Below, piece after piece: positions 63,865 through 64,000 of a DNA stretch of 64,000 bases; positions within the stretch are counted from its first letter, which is position 1; the number at the start of each line of letters is the position of its first letter. Under the pieces are notes generated by a model. It saw nothing but the letters and a program-made list of their open reading frames with translations, ran no database searches and was not told the origin of the DNA. Made by a program: the position numbers and the translations under genes. Origin of the DNA: Sinotaia quadrata (taxonomy: Eukaryota; Mollusca; Gastropoda; Architaenioglossa; Viviparidae); NCBI GenBank assembly GCA_028829895.1, contig CM054180.1:97896135-97960134 (forward strand). Direction: 5' to 3'.

Positions 63865-64000
63865 TCTCTTACAAGACAAAATTCTTCTAAAACTCCTCAC
63901 TTTTCTGTCTCCACAATTTATTTTTGTCTTTTATCTCTTACAAGACAAAATTCTCTAAAACTCCTCGCTGTTCTTAAACTCTCTCCACAGTTTATCTTTC
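63865..64000. repeat. tandem duplication at window end, about 70-bp unit
   Basis: ctcttacaagacaaaattct...ctaaaactcctc...ctccacaattta occurs twice in the intron after exon 53 and runs to the window edge. Confidence 0.8.

Noticed and set aside
63981..64000. Acceptor-like ctctccacag with a next UBR4 exon at the window end
   Set aside because: The following bases do not match the expected next UBR4 residues, and the text is the second copy of a local duplication (the first copy reads ctccacaa).
1..64000. Prokaryotic-type features (operons, ribosome binding sites, terminators)
   Set aside because: The window is a spliced animal gene; short frames with such signals are chance.

Overview
The window is eukaryotic genomic DNA: AT-rich, full of introns, with small conserved exons bounded by GT-AG splice sites. 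It holds one recognisable gene, on the + strand from left to right: the middle part of UBR4 (p600; Drosophila purity of essence/pushover), a giant E3 ubiquitin ligase of the N-degron pathway. I placed 53 consecutive coding exons (3354-63724). Their phases agree at every junction, and they give one open frame of 7,571 nt, about 2,524 residues, or roughly half of a protein that is about 5,200 residues in human. Both ends are missing: the 5' exons lie to the left of the window, and the 3' part, including the C-terminal catalytic E3 module known from human UBR4, lies to the right. Conservation to the human protein, the AT-rich multi-kilobase introns and the repeat types suggest an invertebrate animal. 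A mollusc is my guess; no diagnostic marker is present.

Layout. 1-3353: non-UBR4 DNA, probably intron, with a decayed minus-strand coding remnant (about 573-960), a decayed tRNA-SINE-like head (about 1400-1480) and a minus-strand non-LTR retrotransposon RNase H remnant (about 1500-2600). 3354-27986 (exons 1-21): N-terminal helical-repeat (armadillo-like) part and the acidic linker before the UBR box. 27940-30703: UBR-type zinc finger, split over exons 21, 22 and 23. 35256-45913 (exons 25-36): very conserved region with beta-propeller-like sequence. 47065-49055 (exons 37-39): beta-sandwich-like (discoidin/APC10-like) segment. 50481-55229: helical region. 56472-60968: acidic and Ser/Gly-rich disordered linker with a poly-Asp tract and a UIM-like motif. 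61498-63724: return to conserved helical sequence.

Introns hold many minisatellites, a piggyBac-like remnant (31051-31880), a hAT-type MITE with target-site duplication (16758-16928), further inverted-repeat elements and two near-perfect intronic hairpins. The most unusual feature is that several minisatellites cross or touch splice junctions, so the 5' splice site of exon 18 and the 3' splice sites of exons 24 and 53 exist as tandem arrays of decoy copies. No second functional gene, tRNA, rRNA, CRISPR array or prokaryotic feature was seen.
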